The notes beneath the pieces were generated by a model. It was not told where the DNA came from and searched no databases. It saw nothing but the letters and a program-made list of their open reading frames with translations. From assembly GCF_003253485.1 (NCBI RefSeq), contig NZ_QKTX01000017.1, positions 1 to 64,000 on the forward strand: a DNA stretch of 64,000 nt, given 5' to 3'. Shown in pieces: positions 53,889 through 63,318 of the stretch (position 1 is its first letter; every line of letters starts with the position of its first letter). This DNA comes from Algoriphagus aquaeductus (lineage in GTDB: Bacteria; Bacteroidota; Bacteroidia; Cytophagales; Cyclobacteriaceae). The translations under genes were made by a program, and so were the position numbers.

Positions 53889-54809
53889 TTAATAGGCTTT
53901 GAATTGATAGGTCATCCCAAGACCATATCCTGAGAATTGCCCCATGTTACGCCCGGAAAACATGTGGTTGTAATAGGCTAGAAGCCCCAATCCCCCATTT
54001 CCTTTGAAATAGTACTGAGCAAATCCTTCTACTCGGTCAAAATCAACTTTATTGGTGGGCTGAGGCATATTATAGGCCCGGATATCGTCACCCTTCGCAC
54101 ACCTGAAGGTGGTGAGGTTTGCTTCGACCCGGAGTTTTTTATTCAAAAACCAGGATCCTACCCCGACTTGACCGTGGATCGCATCCGGCACATCCATGGT
54201 GGAGGTGTAAAACGCCCCGTCATTGTAATAGAAATCACGCTCTGCCTCGGTAGTACCCCGATGGAGGTATGCAAATGAAGCTCTGAGATACGGTCCCTTG
54301 TCCAATTCATATTGAACAATACCTCTCAATCCCAGCTCATTGGCTCCGAAACCAAGACTAAATGGCATATAATCAGACAGGTAATTGGAAGCCGGAGTAC
54401 TAAAGCTGGCATTGGTAAATCCCATCAGCTTTCCTTTTCCTACTGCTTTGTCTACAATTTGGGCTTTGAGCGAAAGACCTAAATCCTGAATACCCTCCAC
54501 TCCTGCCAATTGGCCACCGGTGGCGGCAGTTTTTACATACGGCAGACTGACAATAAAATTGATCTTGTCAGTGATTCCACCGACCACCATGGGCATCAGC
54601 ATTTGGCGGGTAAAGGTGCCTATATTGGCATTTTCCCGAGAATAGGTCCCTTCCCAATAGCGCCCCCAAGAGGAATTTTCATACACAACAGCAATACAAA
54701 TCTCCCCTTTGGGCATCATCAATCCATCAGTGGGAGTTTGAGCAATAGATATAGTAGAGATTCCCAAGCACGCATAGAGCATACCCAGAATTCTGAATTT
54801 GAAATTCAT
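53889..54809 (-). CDS. putative outer-membrane beta-barrel protein
   Basis: 306 aa from the ATG at 54809. A signal peptide (cleavage near TISIAQ) precedes alternating hydrophobic strands: FIVSLPYVKTAA, GIQDLGLSLKAQIV, YLRASFAYLHRGT, YGLGMTYQFKAY at the end. Similar to transporter-like barrels but without a named family that I recognise. It is the first gene of the trio, 13 bases ahead of the PAP2 lipoprotein gene. Confidence 0.72.
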   Translation of the reverse strand: MNFKFRILGMLYACLGISTISIAQTPTDGLMMPKGEICIAVVYENSSWGRYWEGTYSRENANIGTFTRQMLMPMVVGGITDKINFIVSLPYVKTAATGGQLAGVEGIQDLGLSLKAQIVDKAVGKGKLMGFTNASFSTPASNYLSDYMPFSLGFGANELGLRGIVQYELDKGPYLRASFAYLHRGTTEAERDFYYNDGAFYTSTMDVPDAIHGQVGVGSWFLNKKLRVEANLTTFRCAKGDDIRAYNMPQPTNKVDFDRVEGFAQYYFKGNGGLGLLAYYNHMFSGRNMGQFSGYGLGMTYQFKAY

Positions 54810-54953
54810 AGAAATAGATAGTGAATTGAGGAAATAAATATTTCCAGGACGCTTCAAGCAAGAAATGCCCAAATACCAATCCGGGAAATGGAAACAACCA
54901 TCACCCAAGAATCAGTCAAAACCAACTCTCGAGAAACTTTGAATCGAAAAATA

Positions 54954-55496
54954 TCAACCTTGGGGAGGCGGTGAGTCAAGCGTGAAATAAGGACTCATGT
55001 AAGGTGAAAAAATAAACCCAATCTTAATTTCATATCCCTCCCGGCTGGGGATTTCCAAGCCGAATAGGTCTGTTTCCAAATAGTCTTTCGCAAACAGCTT
55101 GAGTAAGTTCTTCCCGTTTTGATCCTGGGGTAGCTCATCATCTACCAAGGAAGATATCCATTTTTTGACCGTAGAATCCAAGACTTTCCGGGCCGTATCA
55201 GGCACATACACTACCTGAAGGGTATCGTTTTGATAGCGCTGTTTGATGGCCCTGAAGTATTTGCCATCTTTTTCAAACCGTGTATTGGTGGCCTGAAATT
55301 CTTCCTGGTTGGACATGTAGGGAGCATTCAGCGGAATCTCCAATACCCTTTCTTCCAACTGTCCGATATGATCTCCATAGATTTTATCCTTCCACCGATT
55401 TTCCAGGGAGATATTGGCCGAAAAATAAAAAGCATAGTAGCCAAAGTGAAATATGGCAAAGCAGCAAAGGAGTACTATGGCTAAAGCTCTTCTCAA
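54954..55496 (-). CDS. membrane-anchored protein of unknown function
   Basis: 180 aa from a TTG at 55496. An N-terminal hydrophobic helix (RALAIVLLCCFAIFHFGYYAFYF) acts as an anchor or signal, and about 150 extracytoplasmic residues follow without recognisable motifs; the end is proline-rich (SPPPQG). It precedes the trio by 144 bases on the same strand. No other start upstream of the helix was found. The family is not recognised. Confidence 0.6.
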   Translation of the reverse strand: MRRALAIVLLCCFAIFHFGYYAFYFSANISLENRWKDKIYGDHIGQLEERVLEIPLNAPYMSNQEEFQATNTRFEKDGKYFRAIKQRYQNDTLQVVYVPDTARKVLDSTVKKWISSLVDDELPQDQNGKNLLKLFAKDYLETDLFGLEIPSREGYEIKIGFIFSPYMSPYFTLDSPPPQG

Positions 55497-55620
55497 AACG
55501 ATTTGATTACGATTTGAAAAATGGATGAAAATCCGCGAAAAATAAAATTTCTTCCCCCATTTTTTCTAATAACAGTTCATTCTGCTGAAATTTCTTTATA
55601 TGTAAAATTTTATTCCGAAA

Positions 55621-55815
55621 CTAACTGAGTAATCCCAATAATATCCAAAGTGATGCTAAAATCAGGGAAGCGATTCCATATACTTGTAGCACTTTGAGCC
55701 GATTGAACCGATCCAAAAACCAAAGGACATACACCGGTCGGTACAGTCCGGCCAAAAGTGAAGCAACCGAGGCAGCGAGTAAAATTAGCAGGAGAACTTT
55801 CAACGCTTCTAGCAT
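55621..55815 (-). CDS. small membrane protein, two helices
   Basis: 64 aa with two transmembrane helices: ALKVLLLILLAASVASLLAGL, then a short basic loop (FLDRFNRLKVLQ), then GIASLILASLWILLGLL. The ATG start at 55815 gives a regular two-helix hairpin. No family is recognised; it could be an accessory membrane subunit. It follows infB's terminator on the same strand. Confidence 0.6.
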   Translation of the reverse strand: MLEALKVLLLILLAASVASLLAGLYRPVYVLWFLDRFNRLKVLQVYGIASLILASLWILLGLLS

Positions 55816-55829
55816 ATCCCAAAACTAAA

Positions 55830-55857
55830 AAAGGAACGGCATGCACCGTTCCTTTTT
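55830..55857 (-). terminator. terminator of the infB operon
   Basis: AAAGGAACGG / CCGTTCCTTT hairpin with a six-base loop, followed on the minus strand by a T run, 22 bases after infB. Confidence 0.85.
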
Positions 55858-55877
55858 CTATGATCAGGTTAGAATAA

Positions 55878-58724
55878 TTACTTCTTACGCTTGATTTCTT
55901 TCATTTCATACCCTTCAATCGTATCATCGATTTGGATATTGTTGAAATTCTTGATGGAAATACCGCATTCGTATCCAGCCTTCACTTCAGAAACATCGTC
56001 CTTGAATCGCTTCAACTGATCGATCTCTCCTTCGTGGATAACGATCCCGTCGCGAATGATGCGGATCTTGTTTTTTCTGGTGATGAAACCATCGGTCACA
56101 TACGAACCTGCAACTGTACCGACTTTAGAAATTTTGAATACCTCACGCACGATGATATTACCGGTGATGACTTCTTCGTATTCCGGCTCAAGCATACCCT
56201 CGATCGCATCCTTGATTTGATTGATCGCATCATAAATGATGGAGTAGTGACGGATTTCGATCTCCTCCTGCTCAGCCAGTTTCTTGGCATTGGAAGAAGG
56301 TCGAACCTGGAATCCGATGATAATCGCATCTGAGGCTGAGGCCAATAGTACGTCAGACTCAGAGATTTGACCCACGCCTTTGTGGATAATGCTCACTTTC
56401 ACCTCATCCTTAGAAAGTTTGAGCAAGGAATCAGAAAGTGCTTCCACAGAACCGTCCACGTCACCTTTGATGATGATGTTGAGTTCCTTGAAGCTACCAA
56501 TCGCCAATCGACGACCGATCTCATCCAAGGTGATATGCTTCTTGGTACGCAAGCTTTGCTCACGCTGAATCTGCTCTCTGGAGTTGGCGATTTCTCTGGC
56601 TTCTCTTTCGGTATCGTATACCTTAATCGTGTCCCCTGCCTGCGGCGCACCGCTTAGACCCAAGACCTGTACCGGAGTGGAAGGACCGGCTTCTTTAAGC
56701 TTTTTGCCCTTATGATCAAACATCGCTTTCACACGGCCATAATGCTGACCTGCGAGCATGATGTCTCCTATTTTCAAAGTACCTGCCTGCACCATAATGG
56801 TAGCGACATATCCTCGTCCCTTGTCCAACGAAGCTTCAATGACTGTACCTACTGCATTTTTATCAGGGTTGGCTTTTAGCTCAAGGATTTCGGATTCCAA
56901 AAGAACCTTTTCCAAAAGCTCATCTACACCCTGACCGGTCTTGGCGGAGATCTCTTGAGACTGGTATTTACCACCCCAATCTTCTACCAAAAGGTTCATG
57001 TTTGCCAGCTCTTCCTTGATTTTCTCAGGTCGGGCATTTGGCTTATCTACCTTGTTGATGGCGAATATCATGGGCACACCAGCCACTTGAGCATGGTTGA
57101 TGGCTTCTTTAGTCTGAGGCATGATGCTATCGTCCGCTGCAATTACTATGATGGCAACGTCCGTGATTTTGGCACCACGGGCACGCATGGCGGTAAAGGC
57201 TTCGTGACCGGGAGTATCCAAGAAGGCAATTTTATGACCTGTTTTGGTCATTACATCGTAAGCACCAATGTGTTGGGTGATACCTCCTGCTTCAGCAGCA
57301 GTCACTTTGGACATCCTGATGTAGTCAAGCAAGGAGGTCTTTCCGTGATCCACGTGGCCCATGATGGTCACGATCGGGGCTCGTTCTTCCAGTTCCTCTT
57401 CCGTATCTTCGGCCTCCTCTACCATTTCATCTTCGATAGATTTGGTGAATTCAACATCATATCCAAATTCATCAGCAATGATGGTAATGGCTTCTGCATC
57501 CAGTCTTTGGTTGATCGAAACAAACATCCCTAAAGACATACAGGTAGAAATAACCTGGTTGACAGAAACGTCCATCAAAGCAGCAAGGTCATTAGCCGAG
57601 ATAAATTCGGTTACCTTCAATACTTTGGATTCTTCTCCCTCCATTTCCACCTCACGGTCTCGTTCGGCGCGCTTATCTCTTCTGGATTTGGTTTTGCCTC
57701 CGGGCTTATTACCCTGAAGTCTCGCCAATGTCTGTTTGATTTGATCCTGAATTTCTTTTGGAGTAGGTTCTGCCTTCTGCAGACGCTGTTGCTGGTTACC
57801 GCCTCCTCTTTGATTTTGACCGCCACGTTGCTGACCGCCTTGGCCGGGCTTTCCTCCACGCTGATCTTGAGGCCTATTTTGACCGCCTTGACCTTGAGGA
57901 GCCCCTGGAGTTCCGGGTTTGTCAATTCTTTTTCTCGGACGCTTTTTATCTCTTCCTTTTTCGTCAGACGAAGCCACTGGTCCGCCCTTTTTCTTCGCTC
58001 TATCAACCGGAAGTTCGATCTTTCCCAAGACCGTGAGGCCTTTGAGCGAGTCTGCTTTGGCTGCGATCACCTCATCCTGAACAGGTCCGGGTTTAACAGG
58101 CTCTGTTACTGGCTTCGGCTGTGGTACTGGTACCTGTGGAGCAGGCTTTTGAACCGGAGCGGGTTGGGGCTTAGGCTGTGGAGCAGCTTGCGGTTGGGCC
58201 TGAGGCTTTGGAGCCTCTGGAGCTTTTTCCACTTTGGGAGCTGGCGCCGGGGTTGGAGCTGGTTTGGGTTGTGGTGCAGGGGCAGGAGCCGGTGTCGGTG
58301 TCGGCTTCTTCTCGAGATCAATTTTTCCCAAAATTTTAATCCCTTCCAGCTTAGGGGGTTCAGCGCTTATTTTTTCGGCCTGAGGCTCTTCTGCTTTGGC
58401 AGCTGGAGCAGGTGTCGGCTTAGGTTCTTCCTTATGAACCGGTGCTGGAGTCGGCTCAGGGGCTTTTTCCTGCTTTGGCGTTTCAGGCTCGAGCGAAATA
58501 GGCTCATGACGCTTCCCAATTGACAAATGGGAAGCTTCCTCTTTTTCAAGGGCAGAGGATTTGAACTCCTTTTCCAACATGGCTACTTGGTCCATGTTAA
58601 TTTTGGAATTGGGATTGTTCTCTACCTCATAGCCCTTTTTAGCCAGTGACTCAACGATGGTCGCCGTACCCACGTTGAGCTTTCTGGCTATCTGGCCTAA
58701 TCGCATCATTTTCTCTTCTGACAT
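55878..58724 (-). CDS. infB: translation initiation factor IF-2
   Basis: 948 aa from the ATG at 58724; an upstream TTG is less likely. An IF2_N-type start ([22 protein letters not shown]) is followed by a Pro/Ala/Lys-rich linker (about 70-330, with PAPAP and [10 protein letters not shown] stretches), then the GTPase domain with [13 protein letters not shown] (G1), DTPGHEAF (G3) and NKVDKP (G4), and C-terminal domains. IF-2 brings initiator tRNA to the ribosome. It is the last gene of rimP-nusA-infB. Confidence 0.96.
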   Translation of the reverse strand: MSEEKMMRLGQIARKLNVGTATIVESLAKKGYEVENNPNSKINMDQVAMLEKEFKSSALEKEEASHLSIGKRHEPISLEPETPKQEKAPEPTPAPVHKEEPKPTPAPAAKAEEPQAEKISAEPPKLEGIKILGKIDLEKKPTPTPAPAPAPQPKPAPTPAPAPKVEKAPEAPKPQAQPQAAPQPKPQPAPVQKPAPQVPVPQPKPVTEPVKPGPVQDEVIAAKADSLKGLTVLGKIELPVDRAKKKGGPVASSDEKGRDKKRPRKRIDKPGTPGAPQGQGGQNRPQDQRGGKPGQGGQQRGGQNQRGGGNQQQRLQKAEPTPKEIQDQIKQTLARLQGNKPGGKTKSRRDKRAERDREVEMEGEESKVLKVTEFISANDLAALMDVSVNQVISTCMSLGMFVSINQRLDAEAITIIADEFGYDVEFTKSIEDEMVEEAEDTEEELEERAPIVTIMGHVDHGKTSLLDYIRMSKVTAAEAGGITQHIGAYDVMTKTGHKIAFLDTPGHEAFTAMRARGAKITDVAIIVIAADDSIMPQTKEAINHAQVAGVPMIFAINKVDKPNARPEKIKEELANMNLLVEDWGGKYQSQEISAKTGQGVDELLEKVLLESEILELKANPDKNAVGTVIEASLDKGRGYVATIMVQAGTLKIGDIMLAGQHYGRVKAMFDHKGKKLKEAGPSTPVQVLGLSGAPQAGDTIKVYDTEREAREIANSREQIQREQSLRTKKHITLDEIGRRLAIGSFKELNIIIKGDVDGSVEALSDSLLKLSKDEVKVSIIHKGVGQISESDVLLASASDAIIIGFQVRPSSNAKKLAEQEEIEIRHYSIIYDAINQIKDAIEGMLEPEYEEVITGNIIVREVFKISKVGTVAGSYVTDGFITRKNKIRIIRDGIVIHEGEIDQLKRFKDDVSEVKAGYECGISIKNFNNIQIDDTIEGYEMKEIKRKK

Positions 58725-58785
58725 AAGCAAAAACCTCTTTCGAAATCTTAAATAAAATTAGGGTATTCTCAGGGGGAAATTCCCC

Positions 58786-60030
58786 TTATTGTTCAAATTC
58801 TGTTCTGAGTATTCGGAAAATCTCATCAATGGTCTCTTCCTCCAATTCAGTTCTTCGGATTAAATCCTCCTTAGATAAGGCCAACACACTCTTGGCGGTA
58901 TCCAGACCTGTTTTCTTGAGCTCGTCAATGATCCACTGATCGATTTCATCAGAGAATTCATTCAAGTCTACATCTTCATCATCGTATTCGTTCAATTCAC
59001 GGAACACGTCTATTTCATATCCCACCAGTCTACTTGCCAGTTTGATATTGAATCCTCCCTTACCAATGGCCAGGGAAACTTGATCAGGCTTCAAAAACAC
59101 TGAAATACGCTTGGACTCCTGATTTACATTGATCGAAGAAACCTTGGCAGGACTCAGTGCTCTGGACACATAAAGTTCCAAATTGTCCGTGTAGTTGATT
59201 ACGTCGATATTTTCGTTTTGCAACTCACGTACAACCGCATGGATTCTTGATCCTTTCATTCCCACGCAAGCTCCAACCGGATCAATCCGATCATCATAGG
59301 ATTCAACAGCCACTTTGGCTCTTTCTCCCGGTTCACGGACAATCTTTACGATTGTAATCAAGCCATCATATACTTCAGGTACTTCATTTTCAAACAGTCT
59401 TTCCAAGAAAACCGGAGATGTCCTTGATAAAATTACTTTAGGATTGCCATTGATCATGTCTACTCGGTGGACAATAGCTTTGACGGTATCTCCCTTTCGG
59501 AATCGGTCTTTTGAAATTTGCTCTACTTTCGGAAGAATCAATTCGTTTCCTTCTCCATCTATCAGAAGTATTTCTCTTCCCAGGATTTGGTACACTTCCG
59601 CAGAGATGATTTCTCCAATCTGCTCTTCGTATTTGCTGAAGAGGATGTCTTTTTCAAGGTCTTTGATTCGCTGAATCAGGGTCTGACGAGCCATTTGTAC
59701 CGCTCTTCTGCCAAACTCCTCGAGTTCAATTTTCTCATAGACTTCTTCTCCGATCTCAAAGTCAGGCTCAATTTTTTGAGCTTCGCTCAAGCTGATTTTA
59801 TCAAAATCCCAAATATCCTCAGAGTTGTCGTCCACAATCTCTCTTATTCGGAAAATCTCAAGGTCTCCCTTATCAGCGTTAATGGTCACGTCGAAGTTTT
59901 CATCCGTTTCGAATTTTTTACGGATCATGGCTCTGAATACATCTTCCAGAATACGGATCATAGTAGGTCGATCCACATTTTTAGATCTCGCAAACTCTGC
60001 GAAGGATTCTATTAAGACTTTGGCATCCAT
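58786..60030 (-). CDS. nusA: transcription termination/antitermination protein NusA
   Basis: 414 aa. An N-terminal RNA polymerase-binding domain (about 1-125), an S1 domain (about 130-200, EIISAEVYQILGREILLIDG), and two KH domains (GACVGMKGSRIHAVVRELQN; VSLAIGKGGFNIKLASRLVG) follow, with an acidic C-terminal tail. NusA binds RNA polymerase and controls pausing and termination. It lies 5 bases after rimP. Confidence 0.95.
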   Translation of the reverse strand: MDAKVLIESFAEFARSKNVDRPTMIRILEDVFRAMIRKKFETDENFDVTINADKGDLEIFRIREIVDDNSEDIWDFDKISLSEAQKIEPDFEIGEEVYEKIELEEFGRRAVQMARQTLIQRIKDLEKDILFSKYEEQIGEIISAEVYQILGREILLIDGEGNELILPKVEQISKDRFRKGDTVKAIVHRVDMINGNPKVILSRTSPVFLERLFENEVPEVYDGLITIVKIVREPGERAKVAVESYDDRIDPVGACVGMKGSRIHAVVRELQNENIDVINYTDNLELYVSRALSPAKVSSINVNQESKRISVFLKPDQVSLAIGKGGFNIKLASRLVGYEIDVFRELNEYDDEDVDLNEFSDEIDQWIIDELKKTGLDTAKSVLALSKEDLIRRTELEEETIDEIFRILRTEFEQ

Positions 60031-60035
60031 TGGAG

Positions 60036-60509
60036 TTATTTAAAAGATACTTGTACGATTGATTTCTTGATTTCCCCGAAAGGAACTATCATTTCTTCTT
60101 CGATGGCTTTCTTACCCTTTTCCTTTTTTTTGACCAACAATTTAATCTCATTTGGCTCTACTGACAGCAATTTACCGATTGTTTCGGTGCCGGAATTCTG
60201 GAAGACCTTTAGCTCACGTCCCACATTCTTTTGGTATTGTCGGCTGCTGCTCAGAGGATAATCCAAACCGGGAGAAGAAACTTCGAGGATATACGCCTCA
60301 CCCAGGATATCCTGGGATTCAAGCTCCTCGGAGATCGCTCTGCTTAACCTTGCACATGCTTCAATCGTCACACCTTGGTCGGCATCTACCAGAATCAAAA
60401 CCCGGGTCTTTCCCGCTTTATCCTCCATTTTTACCTCCACCAGGAAATGACTCTCATCTGGCAGGTGTTTTTCTGCCAAATCCTGGATCACACGTCTCGG
60501 CTCATTCAT
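60036..60509 (-). CDS. rimP: ribosome maturation factor RimP
   Basis: 157 aa from the ATG at 60509. It has the RimP pattern: RVLILVDADQGVTIEACARLSRAI and EAYILEVSSPGLDYPL (in part). RimP assists 30S assembly. The alternative start at 60599 adds 30 residues across a hairpin and promoter, and is rejected. First gene of rimP-nusA-infB. Confidence 0.92.
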   Translation of the reverse strand: MNEPRRVIQDLAEKHLPDESHFLVEVKMEDKAGKTRVLILVDADQGVTIEACARLSRAISEELESQDILGEAYILEVSSPGLDYPLSSSRQYQKNVGRELKVFQNSGTETIGKLLSVEPNEIKLLVKKKEKGKKAIEEEMIVPFGEIKKSIVQVSFK

Positions 60510-60526
60510 AGGCTTGGATAATGAAA

Positions 60527-60547
60527 GAGGGGACTTTTTGTCCCCTC
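60527..60547 (-). promoter_or_regulatory. hairpin in the rimP leader
   Basis: GAGGGGAC / GTCCCCTC arms with a 5-base loop; on the minus strand it reads as a hairpin followed by TTTC, 18 bases ahead of the rimP ATG and about 15 bases after the predicted start site. It may be an attenuator or a translation control element. Confidence 0.5.
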
Positions 60548-60568
60548 CAGAAACTTTCGAATACGGCA

Positions 60569-60600
60569 CAAAAGTAATATAAAGAATCCCGAAATACAAA
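60569..60600 (-). promoter_or_regulatory. promoter of rimP-nusA-infB
   Basis: TACTTTTG at 60569-60576 and TTTG at 60597-60600, both on the minus strand and 20 bases apart, match the Bacteroidota -7/-33 consensus. The predicted leader is about 50 bases. Confidence 0.7.
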
Positions 60601-60741
60601 ATGGCGACAATCCAATCTGAGGATATTCAGGATTTCCTGGAGAAAAATTGAAAAAAACTTCCTTAAACAGGTCTCTGAAAATCAAATAGAATTTAAAAAC
60701 AAAAAAATCTTCTTTCCCTCAGTTTTGTCGATTTAAGATAA

Positions 60742-60749
60742 TAATTTTG
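60742..60749 (+). promoter_or_regulatory. putative -7 promoter motif of mreB
   Basis: TAATTTTG followed by C fits the consensus, giving a leader of about 70 bases. A TTTG at 60724-60727 is only 14 bases away, shorter than standard. The 319-base divergent gap 60510-60828 holds this and the rimP promoter; no gene is seen. Confidence 0.45.
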
Positions 60750-60828
60750 CCGACCCACGTTTAAAAACGGTACCGAGGTACTATCTTAAACTCCAAAATC
60801 CAGTTCATAGCCAACTCAAAACTTCAAA

Positions 60829-61857
60829 ATGGGATTATTTGATTTTTTCTCTAGTGATATAGCCATTGATTTGGGTACTGCCAATACCCTGATCATTCAT
60901 AAAGATAAAATTGTGGTGGACGAACCATCCATCATTGCGATAGACAAAACCAACAACCGCGTGCTGGCAGTCGGTCGAGAGGCAATGAATATGCATGAGA
61001 AAACTCATGAAAACATCAAGACCATCCGACCACTCAAGGATGGGGTGATTGCCGACTTCTACGCTGCCGAACAAATGATCCGAGGATTGATCAAAATGAT
61101 TCCGGGTCAGAAAAAAGGAATGTTTCCTCAATCACACCGAATGGTCATTTGTATCCCATCCGGAATCACAGAAGTAGAGAAGCGAGCCGTACGAGACTCC
61201 GCCGAACACGCCGGTGCGAAAGAGGTCTACATGATCTATGAACCCATCGCGGCAGCTATCGGGATCGGCATCGACATCGAGAAACCCATGGGATCCATGA
61301 TTGTGGACATTGGAGGGGGTACTACCGAAATTGCGCTGATCGCGCTCTCAGGCATTGTAGCCGACCAGTCAATCCGGGTTGCGGGAGACACCTTCACCAA
61401 AGACATCTTGGATTACATGAGACGTCAGCACAATTTATTGATCGGAGAGCGCTCTGCAGAGAAAGTCAAAATCGCCATCGGTTCGGCATTGACTGAGCTC
61501 GACGATGCGCCTGAGGATTATGAAATCCGAGGAAGGGACTTGATGACGGGGATTCCAAAAGTAATCAAGGTCTCCTATTCCGAAATTGCCTTTGCCTTGG
61601 ACAAGTCTGTTTCCAAGATAGAGGAAGCGGTCTTGAAGGCCTTGGAAATTGCTCCTCCGGAATTGTCCGCAGATATCTATGACAATGGAATCCACTTGAC
61701 CGGAGGTGGAGCTTTGCTAAAAGGATTGGATAAACGACTCCATCAAAAAACTAAGCTGCCTATCCATATCGCAGAAGATCCACTTCGTGCAGTCGTAAGG
61801 GGTACCGGTACTGCGCTGAAAAATATCCAAAACTTCCGAACCGTTCTGATGACTTAA
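60829..61857 (+). CDS. mreB: rod shape-determining protein MreB
   Basis: 342 aa actin-like protein. AIDLGTANTLI, VAVGREAMNM (LAVGREAMNM) and DIGGGTTEIALIALSG are the phosphate-binding motifs, with the N-terminal amphipathic MGLFDFFSSD for membrane contact. MreB directs lateral wall synthesis. It heads mreB-mreC-mreD-mrdA. Confidence 0.96.
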   Translation: MGLFDFFSSDIAIDLGTANTLIIHKDKIVVDEPSIIAIDKTNNRVLAVGREAMNMHEKTHENIKTIRPLKDGVIADFYAAEQMIRGLIKMIPGQKKGMFPQSHRMVICIPSGITEVEKRAVRDSAEHAGAKEVYMIYEPIAAAIGIGIDIEKPMGSMIVDIGGGTTEIALIALSGIVADQSIRVAGDTFTKDILDYMRRQHNLLIGERSAEKVKIAIGSALTELDDAPEDYEIRGRDLMTGIPKVIKVSYSEIAFALDKSVSKIEEAVLKALEIAPPELSADIYDNGIHLTGGGALLKGLDKRLHQKTKLPIHIAEDPLRAVVRGTGTALKNIQNFRTVLMT

Positions 61858-61864
61858 GTACTGA

Positions 61865-62704
61865 ATGCTACGCATCCTACAGTTCCTTTATCGAATAAGG
61901 GCATTTCTATTATTTGTTTTACTTGAGGTGGTGGCAATCTGGATGATCGTCTCCAACAATTCTCCCCAGGGTGCAGCCTTCTTCAACAGTTCGAATGCAG
62001 TCGTAGGATCAGTTTTGCAGAAGCAAGCAGATGTGGTCCAGTTTTTTTCTTTGGCGGAGGCTAATGAAGCATTGACCGAAGAAAATGCAGCCATCATGGG
62101 TCAGCTGTTGACGCTTCAATCCAAACCGGACAGCTTGCCGCTTGCCATAGACTCCCTCCTTTCGATGGATTACCAATTTAAGGGTGCTCGAGTCATTGCC
62201 AATTCTCTTCGCTTTTCGCAGAATTACATCACGCTAAACAAAGGCTCCAAGCATGGCATCAAGCCAGGAATGGGAGTCTTCAATACAGAAGGTGCTGTAG
62301 GCCGGGTTAAGTCTGTCTCTGAAAACTACTCCGTGGCATTTTCCTTGCTGAATACCGGACTATTGGTGTCTTCCAAAATCAAGTCTTCAGATGTATTTGG
62401 GTCGGTGCAATGGAACGGGGAGGATAAATCAGAAGCCAAACTCCTCTATGTACCTCGACATGTCAAGACACAGGAGGGTGACTCGGTCATCACTTCAGGT
62501 TTTAATGCGGTATTTCCGGAGGGGATACTTATTGGCATTATTTCAAAGGTAGAACCGGATAAAAAAGACCCAAATTACCTGGATTTGACGGTGAAGCTTA
62601 GCACAGACTTCAGTAAGTTGACCTACGTCTACCTCGTCGAAAACACACGATTCAATGAATTGGATTCTTTGTATCGACAAGCTGAAATGACCAATGAATA
62701 TTAG
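61865..62704 (+). CDS. mreC: rod shape-determining protein MreC
   Basis: 279 aa. One N-terminal transmembrane helix (about 12-30), a helical coiled segment (about 55-85), and the two-lobed beta-barrel domain with NSLRFSQNYITLNKGSKHGI and NTEGAVGRV, GDSVITSGFNAVFPEGILIG. MreC links MreB to the wall synthases. It is 7 bases after mreB and overlaps mreD by 11 bases. Confidence 0.93.
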   Translation: MLRILQFLYRIRAFLLFVLLEVVAIWMIVSNNSPQGAAFFNSSNAVVGSVLQKQADVVQFFSLAEANEALTEENAAIMGQLLTLQSKPDSLPLAIDSLLSMDYQFKGARVIANSLRFSQNYITLNKGSKHGIKPGMGVFNTEGAVGRVKSVSENYSVAFSLLNTGLLVSSKIKSSDVFGSVQWNGEDKSEAKLLYVPRHVKTQEGDSVITSGFNAVFPEGILIGIISKVEPDKKDPNYLDLTVKLSTDFSKLTYVYLVENTRFNELDSLYRQAEMTNEY

Positions 62705-63215
62705 ATCGCTGATTTCTTTTACGCTTCTGCTGCTGATGTTGGGATTGGTTCAGATCTTTTTCCTGAAAAACCTGGCTCTTTTTGGACAGGCATTCGGATT
62801 TTTATATGTGTTGGGAATTTTGGTTTTGCCATCTTCGATCCGTACAGTACCGTTATTGATCATTGCCTTTTTTTTGGGACTCACCTTGGACGTTTTTTAC
62901 GAAACGATCGGCATGCATGCTGCGGCGGCTACTGCTATCGCTTTTGTCAGACCTCTTTGGCTTAAAGCTACCAGTCTGACTGGAGGATACGACGAAGCCG
63001 AAACACCAAGCTTGCCTGAAATCGGTATCGGAAGATTCATCAGCTATGCTTTTCCCCTTGTCTTTCTATACTCCCTGGTCTTTTTTACTGCGGATCAATG
63101 GGGTACAGGCGGATTGGTTGGGATCTTGAGCAAAAGCTTGTTTTCGTCGATTTTCACCACACTTTTGGTTATACTTGTACAACTCCTGTTCTTCAAACGC
63201 AGGAGGGGAATCTGA
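62694..63215 (+). CDS. mreD: rod shape-determining protein MreD
   Basis: 173 aa with about five transmembrane helices, matching MreD in size and position. It overlaps mreC by 11 bases. As read, it stops at 63215 after FFKRRRGI. In the other frame, one base shift at a run of G (63205-63208) would extend it by about 31 residues to 63303; see the finding. Its role is in the elongasome inner-membrane complex. Confidence 0.88.
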   Translation: MNIRSLISFTLLLLMLGLVQIFFLKNLALFGQAFGFLYVLGILVLPSSIRTVPLLIIAFFLGLTLDVFYETIGMHAAAATAIAFVRPLWLKATSLTGGYDEAETPSLPEIGIGRFISYAFPLVFLYSLVFFTADQWGTGGLVGILSKSLFSSIFTTLLVILVQLLFFKRRRGI

Positions 63216-63318
63216 TGAAATCGAGCAAGTCTTCCTGGCCAGAAACTGGGATAATGAGAATTCATACGACCTGCCTACCGACAAAAGAAGGCATGACCTT
63301 TGAGCGAATTATAATCAC

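Noticed and set aside
57741..58523. 260-codon plus-strand frame opposite infB
   Set aside because: It arises from the Pro/Ala repeats of infB read on the other strand (Leu/Arg/Trp-rich); infB is certain.
60510..60599. extended N-terminus for RimP
   Set aside because: It would be translated across the predicted leader and hairpin, and the family's start matches 60509.
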